NCBI GenBank assembly: GCA_946405625.1
Contig: CAMJHQ010000015.1
Coordinates: 1 to 64,000, forward strand
DNA from: an uncultured Lachnospiraceae bacterium
GTDB lineage: Bacteria > Bacillota > Clostridia > Lachnospirales > Lachnospiraceae
Direction: 5' to 3'
DNA: 64,000 nt
Shown here: positions 43,622-53,038 of the stretch, piece after piece
Layout: the number at the start of each line of letters is the position of its first letter
Position numbering within the stretch: position 1 is the stretch's first letter
Made by a program: the position numbers and the translations under genes
The notes under the pieces: model-generated
The model's database searches: none
Seen by the model: the letters and a program-made list of their open reading frames with translations, nothing else
Told to the model about the DNA's origin: nothing

Positions 43622-44441
43622 ATGCCATTACCTCTCTTTCCGAATTCTTATCTTTATTTATATCTGTATTTATCCTTACTCTGTCATTCGAAATTCCGTG
43701 AGAAGCATCATTTGCTTCGATTATTCCTGACATTTCATATATTCCCGTCATATCCATGTATGCTCTGCCATATTTGGAGAATGATACGGGGAAGATTTCC
43801 AGTTCGCTCAGCTTTCTTGCAAGAAATATAGGCATCGCATCAGCTACTTTTATCTCCATCAGATAATTCCCGTCCTTAACTATTATATTTCCATTATTAA
43901 CCCGTCTCAGATCTGTACTTTCCTTATCCCATCTGATATTTGTATCAAATGTTATCCTGAGGGCCGGGTCATATAACCCGATCATCGCTATCCTGTCATA
44001 ACATATTGTCATTGCCGGAATCATCTCTTCATACAATTGCTTAAGCCCTTCGATTTCTCTTGATATCTGTGAATCGTCAAGAGGTCTGCCTCCGTTTATC
44101 AGATAGTCATAAGCTCTTCTGTAAGGTCCGGCAACTCTTCGTTTATAAACTATTCCGTCATACTTCTTCTTTATTTCTATAAATGCATTTGTAAGATCAT
44201 TTGTTTCTCCGTAAGTACGAAGTCTGAGTTTTTCTTTATAAACAGGCTTATCAAGTGAAGTTCTGATCATTCTGTAGTCAGGTGTATCAAAATATATATT
44301 GTTGATCCGTGTCTTTCCGTAATCATCTACTCTTGCATACTCAGAAAGAAAATCCCGAAGCATCTTATACTTCTCACTTGTAAGGTAGTATTTTATTTCC
44401 GTTCTTTTAAAAACATCAATATATTCGCTCATTTTGTTCAC
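43614..44441 (-). CDS. VTC domain protein (polyphosphate polymerase-like)
   Basis: 275 residues, soluble. A VTC-type triphosphate tunnel fold with the basic and acidic residues of the tunnel: RTEIKYYL, NIYFDTPDYRMIRTSLDK, KEKLRLRTYG, EIKKKYDGIVYKRRV, and MEIKV. In yeast Vtc4 this domain makes polyphosphate from ATP; bacterial members are called polyphosphate-polymerase-like. First gene of a VTC / DUF4956 / DUF4353 operon, which probably modifies or builds an anionic polymer at the envelope. A CotH-kinase gene, often found with this set, lies far away at about 4 kb. Confidence 0.85.
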   Translation of the reverse strand: MNKMSEYIDVFKRTEIKYYLTSEKYKMLRDFLSEYARVDDYGKTRINNIYFDTPDYRMIRTSLDKPVYKEKLRLRTYGETNDLTNAFIEIKKKYDGIVYKRRVAGPYRRAYDYLINGGRPLDDSQISREIEGLKQLYEEMIPAMTICYDRIAMIGLYDPALRITFDTNIRWDKESTDLRRVNNGNIIVKDGNYLMEIKVADAMPIFLARKLSELEIFPVSFSKYGRAYMDMTGIYEMSGIIEANDASHGISNDRVRINTDINKDKNSEREVMAYA

Positions 44442-44503
44442 CTGCCTTAATTATGATTTTGTTATCCTGATGAAATAATATAGGGCGAATATTAAATGAA
44501 AAT

Positions 44504-44543
44504 TAAAAAAAGATGCATCAAAAATTTTTTTGACACATCTTTT
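44504..44543 (-). terminator. Terminator of the two-component operon
   Basis: AGATGTGTCA pairs with TGATGCATCT (two G-U pairs) around an A/T loop and is followed on the minus strand by a seven-T run. It separates the histidine kinase gene from the VTC operon. Confidence 0.8.
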
Positions 44544-44600
44544 CTTACATACATATTATTAATTCTTCAATACTTCGTACACTGATTCAACTCGAACATC

Positions 44601-44720
44601 AACCTCTCACTTCTACTCGACTCGTATAGTAATCCCTCACTACAGTTCTACTTATAAGGCAGTCCTGCACTACAGTTCGACTAATACGGTAATCCCTCAC
44701 TACAGTTCGACATGGAAGAC
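44601..44720. repeat. 30-bp tandem copies of the histidine kinase 3' end
   Basis: CTCACTACAGTTCGAC-type segments recur at a 30-bp step from about 44601, 44631, 44661 and 44691. The last copy contains the final three codons and the TAG stop of the kinase (GTCGAACTGTAG on the minus strand); the others repeat this stop-containing segment in the spacer. Confidence 0.85.
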
Positions 44721-45929
44721 AGTCTTTCCGTCTCTTGAATAAGCCCTTATCATACCATCATGATTTAAAACTATCCTTTTGGCAATCGCTAGTCCGAGCC
44801 CATATCGATTTTCATTTCGGTTACGGGATTTATCAGCTCTGTAGAACCTTTCAAATATCTTCTCCTCATCTCCCGGAGCTATCGGTTCTCCGGTATTTAC
44901 AACTTCAATGATAATATTTTTACCGCGATGCAGATTTACAAGAACCGAAGTGCCCTTCTCGCTATGCTTTACCGCATTATCTACAAGCGTTGAAATCAGT
45001 TTTTCAATCTCTTCTTTACTGCAGTTTCTTCTGATATCCGGTTCAATATCGGTTTCTATATCGATACCCTGATCATAGGCCACTCCCTCGAACACAAGGC
45101 AGGTCTTCTCTATGATCTTCGACAGATTCTCGTCCTTAAAGTTCTCCCGTGATACGCCATCTTCCAATTTCGAAAGATCAAGAAGTCCTGTTATCAGCTT
45201 ATTCATCCGGTCGGATTCATACTTGATATTATCTATATATCTCGCATTTTCCTCATTTCCCTTAAGTTCATCCGATGAAGCCATAATTACTGCCAGCGGT
45301 GTCTTAAGCTCATGTGAAGCATCTGCTATAAATTCTCTCTGTCTGTCAAAAGCTTCCTTTGCAGGCTTTGTAATCCAGCCTGTGACAAGCTTCGAAACAA
45401 GTGCTATCAATATATCAATAACGATGAATATGATTATAGATTCAATAAGAAGCCTTCTCAGTTTGATTGAAATAAGTTCATCGTTGATTATAACTATTGA
45501 TCTTCCGTAAATGTATTTATAGGAATACCCTCCTGAATAAAGGTTGCCGATTGTCACTGCATCAGTATCATTTTGGTTGATAATCGTTTCGGCCGCCCCG
45601 ATCGGATCAAAATCGGATTGTTCACCATTATCGAACATTTGAATTATCAGGCCGCTCTCGATGTCTACAGCATATACCTCACATTCACCGAACATCATGT
45701 TTTCATCATCCGGTCTGTTTTCATCCATAAAGTCATCTCTCGGTTCATCGAAAAATCTCCTTCCCGGACGTGCCCAGTTGCCCCGGTCATCAATAATATT
45801 CAGATTTTGGCGGACACTTTCAAGCTCTCTTCTGTAACTCATAACATTTATGAGCACCAGACTGACTATCAGAAAAAATGTCAGTATTCCGAAGATCGTT
45901 AGAAAGACCTTTCTTCCAAGTTTTTTCAT
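44700..45929 (-). CDS. Sensor histidine kinase
   Basis: 409 residues. Membrane helices at about 8-28 and 150-175 flank an outer sensor region rich in Asp, Arg and Asn. The phosphoacceptor His is in ASHELKTPLAVIM, with the ATPase N-box DNAVKHSEKG and GLGLAIAKR. No HAMP domain is evident; the coupling segment is short. It follows its response regulator gene at 46048-46728 across a 32-bp repeat array, so the pair is an operon. Confidence 0.9.
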   Translation of the reverse strand: MKKLGRKVFLTIFGILTFFLIVSLVLINVMSYRRELESVRQNLNIIDDRGNWARPGRRFFDEPRDDFMDENRPDDENMMFGECEVYAVDIESGLIIQMFDNGEQSDFDPIGAAETIINQNDTDAVTIGNLYSGGYSYKYIYGRSIVIINDELISIKLRRLLIESIIIFIVIDILIALVSKLVTGWITKPAKEAFDRQREFIADASHELKTPLAVIMASSDELKGNEENARYIDNIKYESDRMNKLITGLLDLSKLEDGVSRENFKDENLSKIIEKTCLVFEGVAYDQGIDIETDIEPDIRRNCSKEEIEKLISTLVDNAVKHSEKGTSVLVNLHRGKNIIIEVVNTGEPIAPGDEEKIFERFYRADKSRNRNENRYGLGLAIAKRIVLNHDGMIRAYSRDGKTVFHVEL

Positions 45930-45938
45930 ATCCGTTCC

Positions 45939-46060
45939 CGCTTATTTTTTCTTAAAACTCTACACGCTCTCGCTTAAATTTTCCTAAAACTCCACACACT
46001 CTCGCTTAAATTTTCCTAAAACTCCACACACTCTCGCTTAAATTCCCCTAAGACTCAACC
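45939..46060. repeat. 32-bp tandem copies of the response regulator 3' end
   Basis: CGCTTAAATTTTCC-type units start at 45939, 45971, 46003 and 46035, an exact 32-bp step. Each unit ends in a copy of the regulator's last codons and TAG stop. Confidence 0.88.
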
Positions 46061-46728
46061 TGCTCTATCTTATATCCCATATTTCTTACTGCTTTTACAG
46101 TCACATCAGCCTCCAGCAGCTTCAGTTTCTTTCTGACAAATGATATATATGCCTCAAGATTATTGGACATCGAATCATTGTCCATGCCCCAGATTCTGTC
46201 GAATATCCTTTCTTTTGAAAGAACCTGGTTCGGATTCATCATAAAGAGTTCAAGCAGCTGAAACTCCTTATTGTTTATTTTAATGCTCTCTCTCGTCTCC
46301 TTATTCACAAGTGCCGGGACCTTAAAATCCAGAAGCATGTTTCCTATTTCAAGAGAGTCTTTAACCGTCTTTTCGATTCTCAGCTGTGCACTTACTCGTG
46401 CAATCAGTTCATCAATATGGAAAGGTTTCGGTACATAGTCATTTGCACCCTCACTGAAACCCTTCAGCTTATCATCAAGCTCTCCTCTTGCAGTCAGCAT
46501 AATGACCTTGGATGTGATACCTTCCTGTCTGATTTCCGAAAGCACCTCAAAGCCATCCTTCTTCGGAAGCATAACATCCAGAAGAATAAGATCATATATA
46601 CCCGTCAGAGCATTATAGAGACCGTCCTCTCCGTCATAGGAGATATCGACCACATATCTTTCCTTCTTTAGTCTGTCCGCCACAAGTTCAGCGAGAGACC
46701 GTTCATCTTCAACGACCAGAATCCTCAT
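46048..46728 (-). CDS. OmpR family response regulator
   Basis: 226 residues. Receiver domain with the phospho-acceptor Asp in LILLDVMLPKKDGFEV and Lys in PKPFHIDEL; C-terminal winged helix with NNKEFQLLELFMMNPNQVLSKERIF and NLEAYISFVRKKL. Start set at ATG 46728 behind AAAGGAAGGG instead of the TTG five codons earlier. It is cotranscribed with the sensor kinase downstream; the neighbouring VTC operon is a plausible but unproven target. Confidence 0.92.
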   Translation of the reverse strand: MRILVVEDERSLAELVADRLKKERYVVDISYDGEDGLYNALTGIYDLILLDVMLPKKDGFEVLSEIRQEGITSKVIMLTARGELDDKLKGFSEGANDYVPKPFHIDELIARVSAQLRIEKTVKDSLEIGNMLLDFKVPALVNKETRESIKINNKEFQLLELFMMNPNQVLSKERIFDRIWGMDNDSMSNNLEAYISFVRKKLKLLEADVTVKAVRNMGYKIEQVES

Positions 46729-46869
46729 AGCCCTTCCTTTCAAAATGTGCCGGACCCGCCAAAACCATCTGTCAACACAGTATCCTCAGCAGTGCCCGGC
46801 ACCATACATTTATAATTTAATCTGTTTAATCTTACATACTGTTAATTCAACACGCCGATACAACTTCCT

Positions 46870-47760
46870 TTATCTTGCAAAATCCTTACCCAGTATATCG
46901 GACAGATTCTGCATTATGGTCTTTGCAACATCCGGCTTGTTCATCGAGTAAACATGAACATTTGTAATACCGTTTGCGTAAAGATCTATTATCTGATCTG
47001 TAGCATAGGCTATACCGGCCTGCTTCATAGCTTCGGGATCGTTTCCGAAATAATCCACAAGACTCTTAAAACGCTGCGGCATAAAAGAACCCGAAAGCTT
47101 TATTGCGCGTGCAACCTGATTTGCATTTGTGATCGGCATTATTCCCGGAATTATAGGAACCGTAACTCCTATCTCTCTGATCTTATACATGAAATTGAAG
47201 AAGAGATTATTATCAAATACCATCTGCGTTGTAAGGAACTCCGCACCTGCATCCACCTTATCCTTAAGATGAATCAGATCATCCTTCTGATTCACGCTGT
47301 CCGGATGAACTTCGGGATAGCAGGCTGCACCTATGCAGAAATCTCCGCCACTTTCCTTCAGGTCCCTTATAAGTTCGGTCGCATGCTTATAATCCCACGT
47401 AGACGGATCAGTCTTCTCAAGCTCCGGAGTCAGATCTCCTCGCAGTGCCATAACATTTTTAATCCCCATCTCTTCCATTTCAAGGATCTTCTCTTTTATA
47501 GTCGCCCTGCTTGAAGATACGCATGTAAGATGCGCAAGCGAAGGTACATTATATTTTTCCTTGATATTCTTTGCAATTTCAAGAGTATACTTACTGGTTC
47601 CGCCACCTGCTCCATATGTAACACTCATAAATGCCGGATGGCATGCCGCAATCTCTTCCGTTGCCTCTACCACACTTTCAAATGTACTCTCCTTCTTCGG
47701 AGGAAATACCTCAAACGATAAAGACATATTTCTCTTGTTCAAAATATCAATGATTTTCAT
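46870..47760 (-). CDS. metF: 5,10-methylenetetrahydrofolate reductase
   Basis: 296 residues. FAD enzyme reducing methylene-THF to methyl-THF for methionine synthesis and one-carbon flow. It begins with the MetF strand LSFEVFPPKKE, has SVTYGAGGGTSKYT, NVMALRGD and FLTTQMVFDNNLFFNF, and ends normally. Monocistronic; no riboswitch was recognised in the short upstream spacer (47761-47815). Confidence 0.94.
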   Translation of the reverse strand: MKIIDILNKRNMSLSFEVFPPKKESTFESVVEATEEIAACHPAFMSVTYGAGGGTSKYTLEIAKNIKEKYNVPSLAHLTCVSSSRATIKEKILEMEEMGIKNVMALRGDLTPELEKTDPSTWDYKHATELIRDLKESGGDFCIGAACYPEVHPDSVNQKDDLIHLKDKVDAGAEFLTTQMVFDNNLFFNFMYKIREIGVTVPIIPGIMPITNANQVARAIKLSGSFMPQRFKSLVDYFGNDPEAMKQAGIAYATDQIIDLYANGITNVHVYSMNKPDVAKTIMQNLSDILGKDFAR

Positions 47761-47815
47761 ATAACTTCCTGTAAACTCCTTATTTCATTTGATGAACGAA
47801 TGCTGTCTCACATTC

Positions 47816-50275
47816 CTACTCAGCTTCCTCTTTCTTTATCTCTCCCAGGAGCTTCGCCATCTTTACAACCCTTGTTGCACTTTGAAGCACCTTCTCTTCA
47901 CTGAGTTTTCCTTTTTTAATTGCATCATGAATATCATCATAATCTGCCTTTGAACCCGGCATAAAAAGATCTCCTCCGGCATCGATAACATCCGGTGCAT
48001 GAGCAATGTCATATTTACATGTATCATCGGCACCTGCGGCACGAACAACCCAGTCAGTCATGATAATTCCCTCATGACCGAATTCTGTACGAAGGACATC
48101 CTCTGTAAGTACACTGGAATGTGAAGTATGTACTCCGTTAACAAGATTATAAGAAGTCATGACTGCCTTTGGTGCAGCATCTCTGATACAGATTTCAAAG
48201 CCCTTCAGATATATATCTCTGAGAGTTCTCTCACTAAGTACACTGTTATTCTGGAATCTGTTATATTCCTGATTGTTTGCTGCGAAATGTTTGATAGTAA
48301 CTCCACAGCCCTTATGCTTCTGGACTCCTTTTGTAATAGCTGCTGACATAAGTCCGCTGATCAGAGGATCCTCCGAATAATATTCGAAGTTTCTTCCGCA
48401 TCTGATATCTCTATGAATATTAAGTGCAGGTGCAAGCCAGAGCTGAACACCGAACATTTCCATTTCTTCTCCTACTATGTCGCCGCACGCTTCTGCAAGC
48501 TCAACATTGAAGCTCTGCGCGATAGCCGTTCCGATCGGTATTGCAGTCGCATACTGATGATATATTTCCGCACCCTTTTTAGGTCTTGATGACATACTGA
48601 GAATCTTGGATACCGGCTTCGGCATCAATTCACGTACTGATTCAAGCAGCGCCGAATCACCGACTACGTGAACACCCTTATCGTCCTTTGTATAATGCTT
48701 GCTGATTCTGATACCTGCCGGTCCATCTGCCATACAAAGCGTAGGTATGCCCTTATCCTCAAAGCCCATTGCTGTCTGTCCTGCAGCACCCGCTACAGTG
48801 AAGCCTGCATTTCCTACAATAGCTGAAAGACCATTCTTGGAATTGTAATGACCAAGTGTCAGATTTATGACTTCCTTCATCGGAAGCTCTCGCAGGCTCT
48901 CATCAATTTCCGTACTTCTCTCATAATTGATTGAAACCTCGGAAATGCTTGCCGGACTGAGCGTTACGATCTTTAAGCCCTCCAGATTCCAGATATCATC
49001 ATCGTATCCTATCTTCTTCTCAGGCTTCCAGTCATTAAACTGAGGCTTATCAAAGAGATTCTTTACCTTCTTAACGACAAGCTCTTTCTCAACTTTTACC
49101 GCTCCCGCTTTCACGGTATTTATGCTGTCATTTCCGACTCTCAGGATATAATCACCCGGCTCAAGTATGTAAGCAGCATCCTCTGTACTGTAGGATGCAA
49201 TATCCTTCATTGAGAAGCTGACCGATACCTTCTCATTCTCACCCGGAAGAATCTCATCGGTCTTTCCGAAGCCTGCAAGAACCTGGTAAGGCTGATCAAG
49301 TTTTCCATCCGGAACCGATACATAAACCTGTACAACTTCTTTACCTGTAAAGGCTCCTGTATTCCGAACCACTGTATCAACAGTTACGACATCCTTTGCA
49401 ATAGATATTTCAGGCTTTTCAATCTCGAATGAACTGTACGAAAGTCCGAATCCGAACGGATAAAGCTGTTTTTCTCCAACCGTATCGAAATATCTGTATC
49501 CGACATAGATACCTTCTTTATATTCCGTATCATCCTTCTCGCCGAATGATCCGATCCTTGGATACTTATCCCATGCAGTCCATGTAGTAGCAAGCTTTCC
49601 TGAAGGATTTGATCTTCCCAGAACAATATCCGCAAAGGTATCACCTATCTTTACTCCGAGCTGTGAAAGGATCAATATATTCTTCACATAACCGAGCTCC
49701 GATATATCAACCACACCACCTGTGTTGAGCACGAGCATAAAGTTCTCATATTTCTCATTGCATATAGCAATATCTCTTTTTTCAGTATCAGTCAGAAGGA
49801 TATCGCCCTTGACTCCGCTTCTGTCACTGCCTTCCCCGGATATTCTCGAAAGAACATATATAGCAGTCTTACATTCAGCGTTGATCGGAATCTCATATTC
49901 CGGTTCAGTCATTATGCGTCCCATAGCAAAGTTAATAACATCCGCATGATTTTCTTTTGCTTCTTTCTTGATATTCTCAAGAAATTCCTCTTTCGCTGCA
50001 GCTGCTACCTCGTCGTATCTGTCAAGCCATTCACCGGTTATTACTCGGAAGCCCGCACGTTCGAGTCCCTTCTCAACGGTAACATAGAATCTGGAATTCA
50101 CCTCACCCGAACCGGTTCCTCCCTTTATAGTATTTCGTGCTCCGTTACCATATAATGCAATATCCGAAGATGCGGAAAGTGGAAAATGTCCGTCTTTCTT
50201 AAGAAGAACCGCACACTCAGCACCGAATCTTCTCATTATCCTGTTATGCTTACGCTCGTGATCCTCTAAACCCAT
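47816..50275 (-). CDS. GH3 beta-glucosidase with swapped domain order
   Basis: 819 residues, no signal peptide, so cytoplasmic. The order is reversed relative to most GH3 enzymes: the C-terminal alpha/beta domain first (about 1-280, with AVLLKKDGHFPL and LATTWTAWDKYPR), then a fibronectin-III-like part (about 310-390), then the TIM-barrel with KHYTKDD, NIHRDIRCGRNFEYYSEDP, KHFAANNQE and the nucleophile Asp741 in GIIMTDWVV. This permuted layout is known from Butyrivibrio and Ruminococcus beta-glucosidases. Its ATG lies two bases after the stop of the GGDEF-EAL gene, and its ribosome site is within that gene's last codons, so translation is coupled. Confidence 0.92.
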   Translation of the reverse strand: MGLEDHERKHNRIMRRFGAECAVLLKKDGHFPLSASSDIALYGNGARNTIKGGTGSGEVNSRFYVTVEKGLERAGFRVITGEWLDRYDEVAAAAKEEFLENIKKEAKENHADVINFAMGRIMTEPEYEIPINAECKTAIYVLSRISGEGSDRSGVKGDILLTDTEKRDIAICNEKYENFMLVLNTGGVVDISELGYVKNILILSQLGVKIGDTFADIVLGRSNPSGKLATTWTAWDKYPRIGSFGEKDDTEYKEGIYVGYRYFDTVGEKQLYPFGFGLSYSSFEIEKPEISIAKDVVTVDTVVRNTGAFTGKEVVQVYVSVPDGKLDQPYQVLAGFGKTDEILPGENEKVSVSFSMKDIASYSTEDAAYILEPGDYILRVGNDSINTVKAGAVKVEKELVVKKVKNLFDKPQFNDWKPEKKIGYDDDIWNLEGLKIVTLSPASISEVSINYERSTEIDESLRELPMKEVINLTLGHYNSKNGLSAIVGNAGFTVAGAAGQTAMGFEDKGIPTLCMADGPAGIRISKHYTKDDKGVHVVGDSALLESVRELMPKPVSKILSMSSRPKKGAEIYHQYATAIPIGTAIAQSFNVELAEACGDIVGEEMEMFGVQLWLAPALNIHRDIRCGRNFEYYSEDPLISGLMSAAITKGVQKHKGCGVTIKHFAANNQEYNRFQNNSVLSERTLRDIYLKGFEICIRDAAPKAVMTSYNLVNGVHTSHSSVLTEDVLRTEFGHEGIIMTDWVVRAAGADDTCKYDIAHAPDVIDAGGDLFMPGSKADYDDIHDAIKKGKLSEEKVLQSATRVVKMAKLLGEIKKEEAE

Positions 50276-50277
50276 TG

Positions 50278-52950
50278 CTACTCTCCTTTTATATTATAAT
50301 ATCTTCTCTCTATCCTCTTCTCAAACTCCCTCTTAGGAAGCGGTTTGTCGTACATAAACCCCTGTGCGTAATCACAATCGTTATCAAGCAGCATCTTCAG
50401 CTGCTGCTCGGTTTCGACACCCTCAACAATACATTCCATTCCGAGCTCCCTTGCCATTGCGACCACATATTTAAACATAGTATATCTTGAACTTACATCC
50501 TTATCTTCTCCTGTTGGAAGAAAACTTCTGTCAATCTTTATAACATTCCACGGAAGCTCTCTGAGCAGATTAAGTGATGAATAACCTACACCGAAATCAT
50601 CCACTGCCGTAAAAATGCCATAAGTCTGAAGTCCGTTTACAACTCTTCTCAGATCACTGAAGCCGACATCTGATGTTGTCTCCGTTAGTTCAATTTCAAT
50701 ACAGCTATGCGGTATCTCATGCCTGTCAACGATCTTCAGTATTGACTGAAGAAGATTTCTGTTGATCATATGCTTTCTGGAAAGGTTGATCGAAATCCTG
50801 ACTACATGTCTTCCTTCTTTCATCCATTTATGAATATCTCTGCAGACATGTTCTATCATATAGAAATCCAGTTTACAGATATCATCCGTTTCCTCCAGCA
50901 TCGGAATGAAATCAGCAGGAAAAACGACCTCCCCGCCATGATTCCATCTGCATAAAGCTTCCGCACCAACCAGTTCACCGGTTTTTATATTTACCTTAGG
51001 CTGATAATAAACTTCAAATTCTTCATTTCTCAGAGCCTCAGGGAACAACTGCTGAACCTTCATGTTCTTCTCTTTGTCCATAAGAAGCTCATTATCATAA
51101 AATACTATACGTTGATTACCGCCGTTCTGTGCCGTCTGATATGCGGTTATGATCTTACCCATAATATCACTCGGATGATGTATCACATAACCCTTCGGCA
51201 CCCTGAAAACACCTGCACTTGCAGATACACTCACACATTTTCCCTCTGAAGAATCATATACAATATTTGCTTCAGTTAAGAAATTGAGCACATTTCCTAT
51301 CTGTCTTTCTCCGCAGATACATACAAAGTTATCACCACCGAGTCTGCAGGCAATACCCTCATCTCCTATGATATCCGTCAAGGTATCAAAATGACTCTTC
51401 ATTACCTTATCTCCGAGAATCCTGCCGATTTCACTGTTTACAAGGGTAAAATGTCTGAGATTATATCTTATGGCAGCTTTTCCTGCCATATTGTTTCGAT
51501 TTTCCTCTGCCATGATATATTTATACAGGCTTCGGAGATTCATATATCCATTCTCATCATAGAAGGTCAGCTCTTCAACTCTACGGTTCAATCGATTACG
51601 ATTGATATAGCTTAATGTTGCCCTCATTATGAGATCGATTCTCCATCTTTCATCCTCTGTAAGAGGCTTCTCATCCGGTAACATATATATATGCATAGCT
51701 ACAACGGATTGAACGCTGCTGACGGATCTGAGAGTCATCACCTCTACCCCTTCTGCTCCTGAATCATAACAGCATATGGTTTCCCCTCCATCATCAGATT
51801 CTTCAACCGGATTTTTGAAAACACGCGTTACGGCTTTTGACACTCTGAACATTAAACACAGTTCTTTCAGAATACTCTCAATAAGCGTAACATCTGCTTC
51901 TTCCAGATCTGTCATGGCAGAAATCAGTCTTGAAAATAGTCGGTAGAATTCAACAACTTTGCCGTCGATCATTTCCGAATTTTCAGGATTATTCAGTGAA
52001 TCCTTCCTGATTTCTTCAGCCTTCTTTATAACATCCCTTTTGTTTGCGTACATTTCCTTATCTGCACGCTTAAAAACATCATTCAGACATTTATCCTTAT
52101 CCGGGTCAAATTCAGCCATTCCGTATGACACTGTAGATTTACCGTCTTTCAGATTGGCAGCCTGAATCCTGTCAAATTCATTTATCAGATTAATGCGGTT
52201 TTCGTATTCATCCTCTTCAAGGATTACAACAAATTCGTCTCCTCCGTATCTATAAACATCACTCCGGGTAAAAACGTCACTCAGCACCTTGCTGGCATTC
52301 TTTATAAATGCATCTCCCGCGCTGTGGCCATAACTGTCATTAACCTTTTTCAGCTCGTTGATATCGCATACGATAAGAGCAAATTCCTTCTGTGACTTAT
52401 CGGCAATCCGCTTATCAATTTCTTCTTCCTTCTGCGAGAAATATCTCTTATTTCCTGCACCGGTAAGCGAATCATGATTTGCAAGCGAGATAGCCTCATC
52501 TGCAACAGCCCTGAGGTCCGATTCCTTATGTTTCTCTGCATCTACATTGGTAACCGCAAATATCATATAGTCAGGATTATCTCCTGCACGAACAGCATTG
52601 AGAATAACATATTGCGGCCGGCCATCAAGCATGAGCCTGTAATTGAGGAAATACTTGCCCGTTTCCTCAACTCCCTTCAGAACAGCCTCCTTCTTCATAG
52701 CCTCAGCCATCATTGGATAATCCTCGGAATAAATGTCACGCTTCATATTTTCCTGCGCTTCCTTAAAGAAGTCCTTACCGATCGTGCTGATCTTCAGGCG
52801 CGCATATTCCATGCTTGCACTATATTCCTCATATTCGTTGGTTATCATATTTACGTAATAAATAACCTCATATTTATCCGCGAGTGCTCTGGCAATTTCG
52901 ATGTATTTACCGTCATTCAGATTTTCATTTGTGATATTCTCACCCAACAT
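50278..52950 (-). CDS. GGDEF-GGDEF'-EAL cyclic-di-GMP protein
   Basis: About 890 residues, no membrane segment. Order: an N-terminal PAS-like part (to about 145); an intact diguanylate cyclase domain with YGGDEF at about residues 235-240; a middle sensor-like region (about 330-460) with a Cys-containing TICCYDSGAEG; a second GGDEF fold with eroded loop LGGDNF; and an EAL domain (E664 in GAEALCRW, NLSRKHM, ELTETTS, DDFGVGYSS, IKIDRSFL, EGVETEQQ, QGFMYDKPLP) that looks active. Both synthesis and breakdown of cyclic-di-GMP are possible. Started at ATG 52950 behind GGAGGGG. Coupled to the GH3 gene downstream. Confidence 0.92.
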   Translation of the reverse strand: MLGENITNENLNDGKYIEIARALADKYEVIYYVNMITNEYEEYSASMEYARLKISTIGKDFFKEAQENMKRDIYSEDYPMMAEAMKKEAVLKGVEETGKYFLNYRLMLDGRPQYVILNAVRAGDNPDYMIFAVTNVDAEKHKESDLRAVADEAISLANHDSLTGAGNKRYFSQKEEEIDKRIADKSQKEFALIVCDINELKKVNDSYGHSAGDAFIKNASKVLSDVFTRSDVYRYGGDEFVVILEEDEYENRINLINEFDRIQAANLKDGKSTVSYGMAEFDPDKDKCLNDVFKRADKEMYANKRDVIKKAEEIRKDSLNNPENSEMIDGKVVEFYRLFSRLISAMTDLEEADVTLIESILKELCLMFRVSKAVTRVFKNPVEESDDGGETICCYDSGAEGVEVMTLRSVSSVQSVVAMHIYMLPDEKPLTEDERWRIDLIMRATLSYINRNRLNRRVEELTFYDENGYMNLRSLYKYIMAEENRNNMAGKAAIRYNLRHFTLVNSEIGRILGDKVMKSHFDTLTDIIGDEGIACRLGGDNFVCICGERQIGNVLNFLTEANIVYDSSEGKCVSVSASAGVFRVPKGYVIHHPSDIMGKIITAYQTAQNGGNQRIVFYDNELLMDKEKNMKVQQLFPEALRNEEFEVYYQPKVNIKTGELVGAEALCRWNHGGEVVFPADFIPMLEETDDICKLDFYMIEHVCRDIHKWMKEGRHVVRISINLSRKHMINRNLLQSILKIVDRHEIPHSCIEIELTETTSDVGFSDLRRVVNGLQTYGIFTAVDDFGVGYSSLNLLRELPWNVIKIDRSFLPTGEDKDVSSRYTMFKYVVAMARELGMECIVEGVETEQQLKMLLDNDCDYAQGFMYDKPLPKREFEKRIERRYYNIKGE

Positions 52951-53038
52951 AAGAACCCCTCCAAAGTGAAAATGCGTACACCTATTCATAATTATACAGA
53001 TAATATGTTCATCTTTCCACTAAAAATGCACGAATACA

